Shown piece after piece: positions 1 through 9,906 of a DNA stretch of 64,000 nucleotides (position 1 is its first letter; each line of letters begins with the position of its first letter). This DNA comes from Simmondsia chinensis. Taxonomy: Eukaryota; Streptophyta; Magnoliopsida; Caryophyllales; Simmondsiaceae. A model generated the notes under the pieces. The model was given only the letters and a program-made list of their open reading frames with translations. It was not told the origin of the DNA and made no database searches. Made by a program: the position numbers and the translations under genes. Where the stretch lies: positions 10,238,637 through 10,302,636 of the forward strand of contig JAGTTD010000003.1 in the NCBI GenBank assembly GCA_018398585.1, in the 5' to 3' direction.

Positions 1-259
1 AACTGTTAATGGTTTACTAGTCCTGAACATTTCTCCAATAAAAACTAGAGCCGAAAAAGAAGGCTAAAGTGAAAAAGGGAAAAAATTTTCTATTTCTGAA
101 CAGGGCCTCATAACCCCTTCAATCCTAGTACAAAGGAGAAAAATACTATAAAACAGTGTTCTCTTGGAAAACTCCCATTTCTTTTAAGAGAGTGTTTCAT
201 GAAAATTGGAAAATTGTCTCCAAATAAACCCGCCATCTATGTTTTGTCACTTTTGACAG

Positions 260-1023
260 TGCAGCAAAAGGAAATGGATGGAAAAGCTCTTCATGAGTCA
301 TGGCTTCCAGGTCATTGTGATCGAGTATGAAAATGTGGCCAGGAGTTTAGCTAGGGAACTTTCGTCAGAAGACTACAACCACATACTTTTCGTTGCAGAA
401 CATTTACGATTCTCTGATGATCAGGTTAGGTTACAAAATCTCTCGACATTATGGAGTTCATTTGCGTTTCGAATGAGTCATTTATCTTGAGTTGAACTTA
501 TAATCCACCATTGTTGTCATCTATTTCACGGGACTATTCTTGCTTTCTGATATTGTGCAAGCTAGATATTGACTATGAGTCAACAAGTTAGTGAACTATC
601 TTATCTGTTGCGATAGTGTGGTTAAAATCTTATCTAAATAAAGAAATTAATTTAGAAGAGATTATGTCTGTGTGCCTATGAATAGAGCTTTCTTCTCTCC
701 CATTATTGATTCATTCGTCTGATTAGAAATAAACAGTCTCCAATACTCAACTTCCTCTCTAGGTTCACCATCTCCGGCACTCTAGGTTTTAGTAATGTGA
801 AAACATAGAGGATTTTGATAGCCCTCTCGGTTATTTTACACGGTTCTCAAGGCTATCAAAAGTTGCAGGACATGAGATCCAATTCCGCATTCAAAGTAAA
901 TCTAAACTCTCTATTTATTATTTACTCTAATTTTCCTTGACTGTACATTTACAGATGGACAACTGGAGGAGGGAATTGCAGAAAGTGGAGGAAGTTGATG
1001 AAGAGGGATTTGAGGATCTCTGA
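260..1023 (+). CDS. Possible last two exons of an unrecognised plant gene
   Basis: Two open segments can be joined. Exon A is 260-424: it follows an acceptor ending TGACAG, reads CSKRKWMEKLFMSHGFQVI and onward, and ends FSDDQ before a GTTAGG donor. Exon B is 955-1023: it follows TTTACAG, reads MDNWRRELQKVEEVDEEGF, then EDL and a stop. Both junctions are phase 0, so the 165-nt and 69-nt pieces make 77 codons plus stop. The 530-bp intron is AT-rich. The C-terminus is acidic. I do not recognise the family, and the 5' part, if any, lies before the window. It could instead be a chance open frame or a pseudogene piece; no transcript evidence is available. Confidence 0.35.
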
Positions 1024-1408
1024 ACCTATTGTCTGTAAGCCCATTTGCGAGCATGGTTTTGAATCACTGCTGCGGCTGCAGAGTTGCAAACGTGGTTTTA
1101 AGGACATAAACATGATGGATCACGATTGTTGTGAGAAGTTGTAACATAATGCTAAATTAATTTTAAACAATTAAATTACATAATGGCAATTATTTGATTT
1201 CGTACGAGTTAAATATAATGGCGCTTCTTACACTGTTTAAGTTGTTATTGAGCTTTAAGTTGGCAAGGAAGTTCGGTAGATTATGTTGCTTGCACATAAG
1301 CTGTCCCTTGCTGAACTCTATGGAGTCTAGTGATACTGTGGAGAATGAGGAAGATGTTTCCAACATTGTCGCTGATTGATAGCCAGAGGGAGTTATAAGA
1401 AAATTAAA
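1024..1408. other. Intergenic stretch, nothing recognised
   Basis: AT-rich sequence after the putative gene end. A 61-codon open frame at 1,194-1,379 shows no recognisable motif and is treated as chance. The segment ends at the target-site duplication of the next element. Confidence 0.4.
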
Positions 1409-2500
1409 GGTTATTTTACGCTTTAGTGACCTGAGGTTTAATGAATTAAATTTTTGGTTTACAAACTTTGTGGTTCAATCTTTTAGGTACCGGAAGGTTG
1501 ATGAAATAATTTTGTAGGTCAACCTCTAGTGAAATTCATAAAAGACTAAAGTACCCTTACTTAAGATGCATTGTATTATGCATCACAAAAAAAAAAAAAA
1601 AAGGACGACGTATCAGTTCTTGACAACTCATCCCCCCCCAAAAAAAAAAAAAAATCCCTGTCACTTGTACACTTTGCCAGCCCACCACGCTAAGCCTGGT
1701 TAGCTAGCCATTGTTGTTACCTCTGTCACCACAGTCCGACTCGCCGGCCACTATAGTCCCTCCACAATCATTGGTCACCCATGTTCTAGCAACCCATCAT
1801 CAAGTTACTCAACCCCACCATAGGTCAACCAACTCCAACGCACAGTTTTTATTTAACTCTTAATTCCTTAACTCTTTAAAGAAGATAATAAGTTGTCTTC
1901 ATTCCGGAACTCTTTAAAGATGTTAATAAGGTTTAATAAGATGCTCTTATAGCAACCTCCCCACTCATCTGGAACAGAGGCCAACCATCGACATTAACAC
2001 CCTTCATGGCCACCCGCACCCCCTCCTTCCTCTCCCCCGCTCCACTCATTGCCACTACCTGCCACTGCCCTTTATACCTTAGCCAACTCCTTCCTCACCT
2101 ACCAACTTACTTGTAACCCAATGGATGGAGATGGAGACAGGAGGAGGAGAAGGAGGAGATGGAGAGGGAGGGGAAGGGGAGAGATAGAGGCGGCTGCCAG
2201 GTTGGAGGGGGGAAGTCAGGAATAGGTCATGTTAGAGACAGCTGCGACCTGGTTGGAGCAGCAATGGCCTGGCTTGAGGAGTGATGATCGGGTTGGATGG
2301 GCATCACTTTAGTTGGATGGAAATGCTCACATGAGGTCAGGTGAGGAGAGAGTAGTATATTGGGTATCTTAGAATGCTTGTACTGAAAAGTGACGCGATA
2401 TGTAGAAATGTAACATCATATGTCAGATTTTTATCTAAAAATTATTTCACAAAATTTTTGAACTTAACAATTATTTAGGTACTAAAGTATAATTTTACTC
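1409..2500. mobile_element. Non-autonomous MULE-like element with 9-bp TSD
   Basis: The 1,092-bp segment is flanked by a perfect 9-bp direct repeat, AAAATTAAA, at 1,400-1,408 and 2,501-2,509. Its ends are imperfect terminal inverted repeats: the left end reads GGTTATTTTACGCTTTAGTG, and the reverse complement of the right end reads GAGTAAAATTATACTTTAGT. A 9-bp duplication is typical of Mutator-like elements. The interior has A tracts, a C tract near 1,633 and a purine-rich block (2,130-2,210), but no transposase coding. It is therefore a deletion derivative or MITE. Confidence 0.6.
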
Positions 2501-2639
2501 AAAATTAAATTATGCTCCTTCCATTATTTTGTATACATTGGTAAAGAGAATATTGCTTTCCTAAATAGAGACACTAACATTGTTGAGGATGAGAGATGAT
2601 GGGCTTTAATTCTAAGGCATCTAACTTAGAGATGGGTAG

Positions 2640-3189
2640 TGTTAAAAAATTCATATGTGAGTCAAATGTGAATCTCACATAGGAGTTGTAGAAAAGAAGA
2701 GACCCATTTATAAGCATAGTGGGTTACTCCACAGAACGCCAATTGGTTTTAGGATGGAACCCCACTTTGCCTTATATGTGCCAACTCCGTGGGTCGAGCT
2801 TAAAGGCCGGACGAAATTTAACATGGTATCAGAGTTGGTGGATAATCTTGGGCTCTTGTTTCTTGGCACCGTGCCCTTGGAAAGAAAGATGCATTTGAAT
2901 TTGTTGCTCCGAGTGCCACTCCAATGGATGAATCCAGTTGGATCCGAGAAGGCAAGTGGTGCACTTGTCATAAACACACATGTGAGGGGGAATATTAAGA
3001 ACTCTACATGTGAGTCAAATATGAATCCCACATAAGAGTTGTAGGAAAGAAGAGACCAATTTATAAACCTATTGGATTACTCCACCTAATGTCAATTGAT
3101 TTTAGGATGAAACTCCACTTAAGCTTATATGTGGATCTCATGTGTACCAACTCCGTGGATCGAGTCTAAAGGCTCAATGAAATTTAATA
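2640..3189 (+). mobile_element. TRIM retrotransposon, complete, TSD GGTAG
   Basis: Two direct repeats bound a short interior: LTR1 at 2,640-2,823 (184 bp) and LTR2 at 2,993-3,189 (197 bp). LTR1 starts TGTTAAAAA and ends TTTAACA. It is followed immediately by TGGTATCAGAGTTGG (2,824 on), a primer-binding site for initiator tRNA-Met. A purine tract (GTGAGGGGGA, 2,982-2,991) precedes LTR2. The 5-bp duplication GGTAG is present at 2,635-2,639 and 3,190-3,194. The 169-bp interior has no coding capacity, as expected for a terminal-repeat retrotransposon in miniature. The overlapping open frames on both strands here are by-products. Confidence 0.85.
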
Positions 3190-3194
3190 GGTAG

Positions 3195-4225
3195 TGTAAC
3201 CACTACACTAACTCCAATGGCTCTCAAAAATGATGGAACGATGATTAATATCCAAAACCATATGAATTATCAATTTCTTGACATAAATTTTATTCTAAAA
3301 TATATCAATATTCTACATATGCATGGAATGTTGTTTTTTGAAAAATAAGATATGTTTAACAGTTTTTAAATAAAAAAAATTAGATATATCTTTCTAAAAA
3401 CTAAATCTATTAAATAAAAAGAATATGGTCTAGTTTAAGACGTAATTCTGTCTAGTTGGATACCTTTATATAATTCCCTACCCTTACTCCGTAATTCAAG
3501 AATTCAATGGTGCGTACCAAACTTACTCTTATGGTCAGTTTTTGTTTTCCCCACTAAGAGTAGGCATAGAAGACAGTTTGGGTTACTTTGTTCCTTGAGG
3601 GAACCCAAACCCAACTTTCACAGACTTATCCATGGGGGTTTTCCCTTTATCCTTACCCTCAAAAGTCAGGCCTCCTGAGAACTTTTCGTCCACAAGTTCA
3701 ATTTCAGGACTTGATTTTTGAGGCCTCCTGAGAACTTTTCGTCCACAAGTTCAATTTCAGGACTTGATTTAATATTGAGATAACCATTCCCCATGTTATT
3801 GGCTAGGCTACGAAAGCGCAAACTTCATGTAAATCCTTAGAAGTAATAGGATGGCTTTTCCCACCCAAATGGGTTGGTTGGATCATGAAGTACGTATCCA
3901 CCGTCCCTTAGCGAATATAGGAGAAACTTTATTCACGATACAATGGATTTGGTGCTAAGACAACATTATCAGTTCCATTAGTTCCTCGCTTGATGTTTGC
4001 GGATCATGGTCTGCCTTTTCGTAATACCTATAGAAGCGTGTTTGGATCTTAAGTCTAGGTAATAATCAAGGTAATTGGTTAATTTTCATAAATCCACTGT
4101 TGCTTTTTTTAAAAATGTCCCTGTGAATCTGAGATTGTGTATTAGTGGCTTATTCAGTATTCAACATTGCTTCAAGCTTTGGTAGATATATTGGTTGTTG
4201 TCACATATATTTTTTTGACTACCTG
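3195..4225. other. Intergenic stretch without a recognised gene
   Basis: AT-rich first half, then moderately complex sequence. No open frame over about 60 codons and no transposon ends could be assigned, apart from the short tandem duplication listed separately. Short coding-like pieces around 3,780-4,030 were not recognised. Confidence 0.4.
3669..3774. repeat. 53-bp tandem duplication (2 copies)
   Basis: The segment beginning GGCCTCCTGAGAACTTTTCG at 3,669 is repeated from 3,722 with a period of 53 bp and almost no divergence. This points to a recent local duplication. Confidence 0.85.
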
Positions 4226-6000
4226 TGATGGCAGCGAGGTTTTGCTTCACTCAGCCTAACACGCACATAAACATATAAAAACACAACGAAAATAAACATA
4301 AACGTAAAATATGGAATGCAAGACACAAGGGCCAACTTTTATTATTGAGCACTCATTGAATTATAATGGAAAACCCTCACATCTCACTTAGATTCTTGAA
4401 AACCCTCACATCTCACTTAGATTCTTGTACAAGACTCACTCTTTTCATAAGAACAGATAAAAATACTGAATGCCCACAAATCTAGCCAAACAGCCCCTTT
4501 TATAGAGGTTCAAGCCAGTTACCCATGACTTTGGCAGTCACGTAACTGCCAGAGACACCTAGCATCACTTCAAACAGCCAGTATTTCGACTCTCCCTTGA
4601 AGGGCGCCCTTCTCAGGGGTGGTTACTAGGTCAAATCCCAGTCAAAGTCATGCCCTATTGTTTTTTCCGCCCAAGGGGAGTAGTTATAGGTCAAAGTGCT
4701 CCAAAATGCCTGGTCAAGCTTCCCTTTAATTCTGCGGCAGTTACTTAGCCAAGATCTGGTCAAGTCCTTCAGTCATATTCCTGGTCAAGGGTCTTCCTTC
4801 AAAGATTCCACGTCCCATGCACAATAACTATCAAGTCATGTGACCCGCACAAGCCAAGCACCTTTTGGTATGTGCCAGGCTTCCAAAGTGTTCATGTGTC
4901 CAGAAGCAGACGTGCGTCGCATCGCGCGCACCCAGGCTGTGTCCAAACATGGGGCATGTCGCCAGGGTTGGGAGGGCATGTCGCTAGGGTTGCGCGCACT
5001 GCGTAGACCTTGTGCGCTATCGGTGCTATGCATGCTCTGCTAGACCCAGTACTGGCAGCATCCCGTGTGCGCTGTAGACCCAAGTAGGTGTGCTGCGTGG
5101 CGCACTCTATGCGCATGCCGGCACACCTTGTGCGCATGCCAATGCACAACTGCGCACTTGGGTAACGTAACGTGGGCTCCGGTGAGCCCAATGCCTAGGT
5201 CCTAGCGCGTGCCCCTGTGCGCAACGCAGGTGCCCTGCACTTTGGGACTACACGTTGCTTGCGCAAGCCTTGGACCCATCCGCTGGTCAAGGCCTAACAT
5301 AAGAGTGTCCATGGGACCACCCTAAAGTAACGACAACGCTTTGGCACACTGAAGGTATTTCTTGAATTGGTGCCATATTGCATCTTGGCAACGGTCTGTT
5401 GTTGCGCTAGCATAATGCATCTAACCTAAGCGCTTGGACTTAGCTTCCCACACTTTGTCCTTACCTATGCACGTAATGCACCTGACCTGCATCCCGTGCA
5501 TTACGGTCAGTGCTGTGCCACAAGCGCATGGCCCTTGGTCCATCAATGCCATGCTTAGGCTCATTTCCGTTAGGCCCAGTTCATCCGTACAAAGATGAGC
5601 ACTGAGCATATACTTGTGCTTGACCGATGTCCGTCTCATATCAGCATAGCACGTGCGTTGCACCTAGTCAAGGGTCCATTCTAACAAGTGCTGAGCAACT
5701 AACGTGCGCATGCTCCAGCATGATCATGCGCTTGACTAGTGCCTCTTAACTAAGTCAATGCACTGCTCCAAGCGCACATGTCCCCATGGGGTCATGCTTG
5801 GGTCAAGGTCCGTTATGTCCTGTGTTGCGGCCAAAACCTAGGTGCTAACATCCAACCAAGCACTAGAGGTTTGCATACCAAGTGACTATGTTAGTGCAAT
5901 GATCAGAGCGTGATGTGCCTAACGCCAGGCACCACCCTGTGCGCGACATCCCAATGTCAAGTGTCTTATAGTTGTCCACTGGTTGGACGTTGACCTATGA
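4226..6000 (-). mobile_element. LTR-like block, CpG-rich U3, probable solo or truncated LTR
   Basis: On the minus strand this reads like an LTR. A long GC- and CpG-rich U3-like region (about 4,840-5,960, many TGCGC and GCATGC words) is followed by a TATA box (TATAAAAGG, near 4,498), then AATAAAA near the end of the transcribed part. The end ...GCCATCACA lies at 4,226. A 29-bp tandem duplication lies within it (about 4,370-4,427). The far boundary near 6,000 is uncertain. I could not find a convincing target duplication, primer-binding site or second LTR, so solo or truncated LTR is an inference. Confidence 0.45.
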
Positions 6001-6139
6001 TGGGTAATTTCCAAATTGTGAGAAAAATTTTAAAAATTAGCCTCGTGATTGGCGTGTTCTAATTCAGGTTAGTCTTGAAATCATTATGGATCACACTATG
6101 TAATGCTTTCAAATTCCATTTACTGTTACCCGTGACATC

Positions 6140-6480
6140 AATAAGGCTAATAGTAAAGTTTTTTGGAAGCAAGGTGGTCAGGGTTAAGGAGTCTGCATGG
6201 TAGCACGGGACAAAATACATAAACTAAAGGCTTGGGTAGCCTTGGCTTATGAAGAATGAAAATTATTAATAAGGCTTTTTTTATGCAAGCTAGGCTGGAA
6301 AGAGTTTTGTAAACTGAACATTCATGGGTGCAACTTGTCAAAGGTAAATATCTTCGCTATTACGACTTTTTGAGTTATACTAATAAACCTCATGATTCTT
6401 GGATTTGAGAACATATCTTAGAATGTACGGACCTTACTAGGAAAGGCATGCGCTAGTTGATGAGGTTACGGAAAACAGAT
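6140..6480 (+). mobile_element. L1-type LINE fragment (3' part of the RT ORF)
   Basis: Broken plus-strand frames match the region just after the reverse transcriptase of plant L1 LINEs: DKIHKLKAWVALAY, then RLERVL with a stop, then SWVQLVKGKYLR, then NKPHDSWI. This follows the family order (KIHKLKAW..., W.L..KYL..., DSWIWK). Several stops and frameshifts show that it is dead. It abuts the truncated Copia 3' LTR. Confidence 0.6.
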
Positions 6481-6589
6481 TTGATGGGGTTATTGAAAAT
6501 AGATTTCCTTTTTGTATGAAAAATGGTTTTCTCATACATTACTTGCTGAGTTGGTTAACAATATGTAAATCTAGGAATAAAATTTGAAA

Positions 6590-7192
6590 ATTGAATCCTT
6601 TATTCAAAATGGGAAGTAGGAAGCACTTGTAGAGAAAAACTAAAAATCTCTTAGTTTCAGGAAGAAGAGAGGGAAACCGTGTGGTATCAAAATGCACAGT
6701 GCCACAAATACCCCTTTACTACTCCCATAAGCTATCCATGTGCAACCATCAGGGCTCAATCTCAACCCTCCTTTTTGCTCTAATAAACAATCAAAAAAGG
6801 ACTCAAACAAACACACTTTAGGCTCCTCAGATGCTGACATGTGGCACAATCTTCTCCCTCTATTCAAATATTTTAACCAGTACAAATAGCTTCCTAAACA
6901 AGCCATAAAGGACAAGAGATTTACAGCTATAATTGGGCAGCGAAAAATTTGGGGCGTGCAGCGCGGGTAGGAGACCGGGCAAGGGTAAATTGGGAATTCT
7001 AGGTTAAAATATTCAGATCCATTTTTCACTTAACTTTGACCCTAGATTTCACATTATTTACCAAAATTGGCATTGTAAGTATCAACTTTATTTACTTCAC
7101 TTAAACGTAGTGTTCTGGTCCAATTTTACCCTAGCTTAGACACTTTAGCTTATAATTTGTGCAGTGTTAGCATATATAGGAAACATATGCCA
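6590..7192 (-). repeat. Copia 3' LTR, outer end truncated
   Basis: About 600 bp align with 13,430-13,773 plus 37,196-37,313 plus 38,723-38,870. Shared landmarks are the segment containing GGGAAACCGTGTG, the CTGACATGTGGCACAATCTTC region, and GCGGGTAG...CAAGGGTAAATTGGGAA. Sequence equivalent to 13,085-13,430 is missing. The inner end (CATATGCCA) abuts the polypurine tract. The 129-codon minus-strand open frame at 6,640-7,029 lies inside this LTR and is not taken as a gene. Confidence 0.75.
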
Positions 7193-7840
7193 ATAATTCT
7201 CCACCTGGTTACTATTTAAACTAATTGCTAGGCTCACTTTAGTAATAAGGGGGATATCATTTTGATCATAATATCCACCAGTATCCCAAAAGCTCTGAAC
7301 TAAGTTGATGCACTTCACCACCTTAATTAGAGGCACAGCCTTGGTTTCGATATCAGCAGGGTTATCTTCTGTTTAAATTTTTAGCAAATCAATTGTTTCA
7401 AATTCAAGCTGTTCTTTAACAAAGTATCTCCTAACAGCTAGATGGTTCATTCGGTCATGATATACTACATTTTTGCTAAGCGCTGGCAGACTAATTATCA
7501 ATATATATTATTGGTATCCCTAAGCCCACTCTAAGTTCAATCAATAGTCCACTTAGTAAAATTCCCTCTTTAATAGCATCTGTCAGCGCAAGAGACTACC
7601 TCATTCGTTGACAGCGCTATCACTGATTGAAGCTTAGATCTCTAGCTAACAGCCCCTCCATTCAAAGTGTAGATATAAGAGCTAGTTGACTTACGCTTGT
7701 CTAAGTCTCCACCAAAGATAACCTAGTAGTTTCAATTCTGTCTCTTATCTTCCAAATGGAAGTCCTAAGCTAATTGTCCCCTTAGTATACCTAAGCAACC
7801 ATTTTATCCCATTCCAATGTTCCTTCCCTGGGCTCCCCAT

Positions 7841-9282
7841 TGATAAGTCTAATTTTATATATACTTTTTATATGATTATAGACTCATTTATTAACTATCT
7901 TACACTTAAATTATATATTTATTGTGCACTTTTACACGTTATTGTATTTAATGTAGGAAAGGAGCAAAATATGAGTTTTAAGGCGAAAAGGGGCCCAAAA
8001 ACCAACTCAAGCCCAATCTCGAGGCCCATGGCAAGAGATAAAGCCTAAAGGAATCACCAATTAGGCCCAAATCTTGCAAGGAGGACATTCACCATGACAA
8101 AAGAAGTAAAGGGATAAAGAAAAATTGGATAAGGACTTTATCCTTAAAATTTTAGTAGTTTGATTGCATATTAAGGTCCTTATTCATGTAAATCTTTATT
8201 CCCTAATCTAGAAGACTTAAATAAAGATAAAAATAAGATCTTGGGCAGAAGATATGAGGTGGCTGACTAGGAGGCAAAAAGAGGATAAACCAAACACAAT
8301 TGGATAGAGTTTGTTGGCAATTAGGACTTCCACTCATGTAACACCTGCAAACCCTAAATAAAGCTTATAAATACAACACAAGGTGGCACGAAATAAGGGG
8401 AATTGAGATCTTGGAGAGATTTGGTAGCATCTTGGACATGAATTTTGAGAGCAAGTACGAAGAGGAAGCAAAATGAAGGAAAATAGAGAAGATCGGCTAG
8501 GGTTCTTCGGTGGATTCCAAGTTCTTTCTATCCTATGTCTTCTTTTATGTTTTCTCTCTTTCATTTTGTTTTCTTTAGCTTATATATGAACTAAATTTAA
8601 GTTTTCAAGGCTACGATGTAGCCGTAATTGTAAGATACAGCTTGTTCTTGTTTAAAGTATTCGTAGATTGGTTATCTCAATGTTGAAATGTTTATTATTG
8701 TTCTTCATGCATTTTTGAGTGCTTGATCACTAATTAAAATTTGTAATGATTTATAATGTGTCCAAGAGGAGATTTACAAATATTACTAAGGTAAAGGACA
8801 CCATAAATTGAGCGAGACCTAGAGAAAGGCTAAAGCTATTTGTGTGATCATTTGTGAAAACCATTGATCTTCAAAACTATTTTTTGATTTAAATTCATGC
8901 AAGAGATGGACGGAATAATAGGTAAAAGAGTAAACTAAATATTGCTCAAGAGAGAATATGTAGCAAATCATGATTTTTGACCCTCAACATAGATAAACAA
9001 CTCGAATACCGAGAAATAGAGGCCGTATCGATGCAATTTGGTAAAATTAGATGCCTTGGACTTTAATTCAATCAAATTCCCCTCAAATTTAGCATTCTTT
9101 ACGCATTCTTTATTTTTCTATAATTTTGCATTCAAATTCCAAGATTCGGTCGTTCAAATAGAGCTTGACCTACTAATTTCGGTAGTCAATCAATAAACTA
9201 ATCATCGTGGGAATGATACTCTATTTCATCTCTTTATTACTTGTTACCACTTAGTCTACTTGCTAAGCTCGAACGCATGTCA
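7841..9282. mobile_element. Solo LTR (1,442 bp) with TSD CCCAT inside Copia pol
   Basis: The insert starts TGATAAGTC and ends GCATGTCA, so it has TG...CA termini. It is bounded by the 5-bp direct repeat CCCAT at 7,836-7,840 and 9,283-9,287. Removing it with one repeat copy rejoins the Copia RNase H region in frame (SRFMG to SPGKEHW). No interior coding region, primer-binding site or second LTR is present, so this is a solo LTR left by LTR-LTR recombination. Its length and AT-rich start suit a Gypsy-type LTR, but the family is an inference. Open frames within it are not genes. Confidence 0.8.
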
Positions 9283-9705
9283 CCCATGAACCTAGATAAA
9301 ACACTAATGAGGTAAGCTAAGTCTGGTCTTATACATGTCATGGCGTACATAATCGATCCTATAGCGTTTGCGTAAGGTATAGTCATATTAGCTTGTTCTT
9401 GTCATTTTTAGGACTTTGATTTGCTGAGAATGTATGATGGGGTGCTATGAAAACCTTGTCTGGTTTTGAATTAGTCATGTTAAAGCGTTTTACAACCTTT
9501 TCCAAATAGCTTTCCTGAGATAAGTGAATTGTTTTTAAATCTTTGTTTCTACGAATTGTTTTTAAATCTTTGTTTCTACTTATCTCCATTACCAAAATTT
9601 TCTTAGCTTGAATCAAGTCTTTCATATCAAAGTTCTGTTTCAACAATCCTTTCAATTTCAGAATCTTAATCATGCATCTACTAGCAATCAACATATCATC
9701 CACGT

Positions 9706-9906
9706 TAGAACTCCAAAGTTAAGCGTGCTTGGGCGGGAGTAGTACCAGGATGGGTGACCTCCTAGGAAGTCCTCACCCTCAGGTTCGGGCACTGGGAAAC
9801 AGCCTCTCTTCAGGTTAACACCCTAAAGGGGGAAGGCTGCGTACATCAGCCCCCCTAGACCCTGCGTAGGCCGGAGCCCTTGAGGCACTGGGTATAAAAA
9901 AAAAAA
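9706..9906 (+). mobile_element. 5S-rRNA-headed SINE (SINE3-type), 201 bp, TSD ATCCACGT
   Basis: The first about 70 bp (9,706-9,775) match the 3' two-thirds of plant 5S rRNA, including AGTTAAGCGTGCTTGGGCG and GGATGGGTGACCTCCTAGGA. They therefore retain the A box, intermediate element and C box of the type-1 RNA polymerase III promoter. The remainder (9,790-9,890) resembles the 3' tail shared by RTE LINEs in this window (CGTACATC..., GGAGCCCTTGAGGCACTGGG) and ends in an A tract. The 8-bp repeat ATCCACGT flanks it at 9,698-9,705 and 9,907-9,914. The insertion falls inside the codons of the Copia catalytic YVDD motif. It is a retroposed 5S-derived SINE, not a 5S gene, because the 5' 40 nt of 5S are absent. 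Confidence 0.8.

Noticed and set aside
2708..3035. Two overlapping open frames of about 100 codons on opposite strands
   Set aside because: They span the LTR and interior of the TRIM and have no domain.
4836..5663. Several 65-99 codon frames on both strands
   Set aside because: The GC-rich block has few stop codons by composition, and overlapping frames on both strands indicate non-coding sequence.
6640..7029. 129-codon minus-strand open frame
   Set aside because: It lies in the Copia 3' LTR; the equivalent region of the other LTR is not open in the same way.
9706..9775. 5S rRNA gene
   Set aside because: The first about 40 nt of 5S are missing, there is no T-run terminator directly after the 5S part, and the segment is fused to a retroposon tail with its own target duplication.
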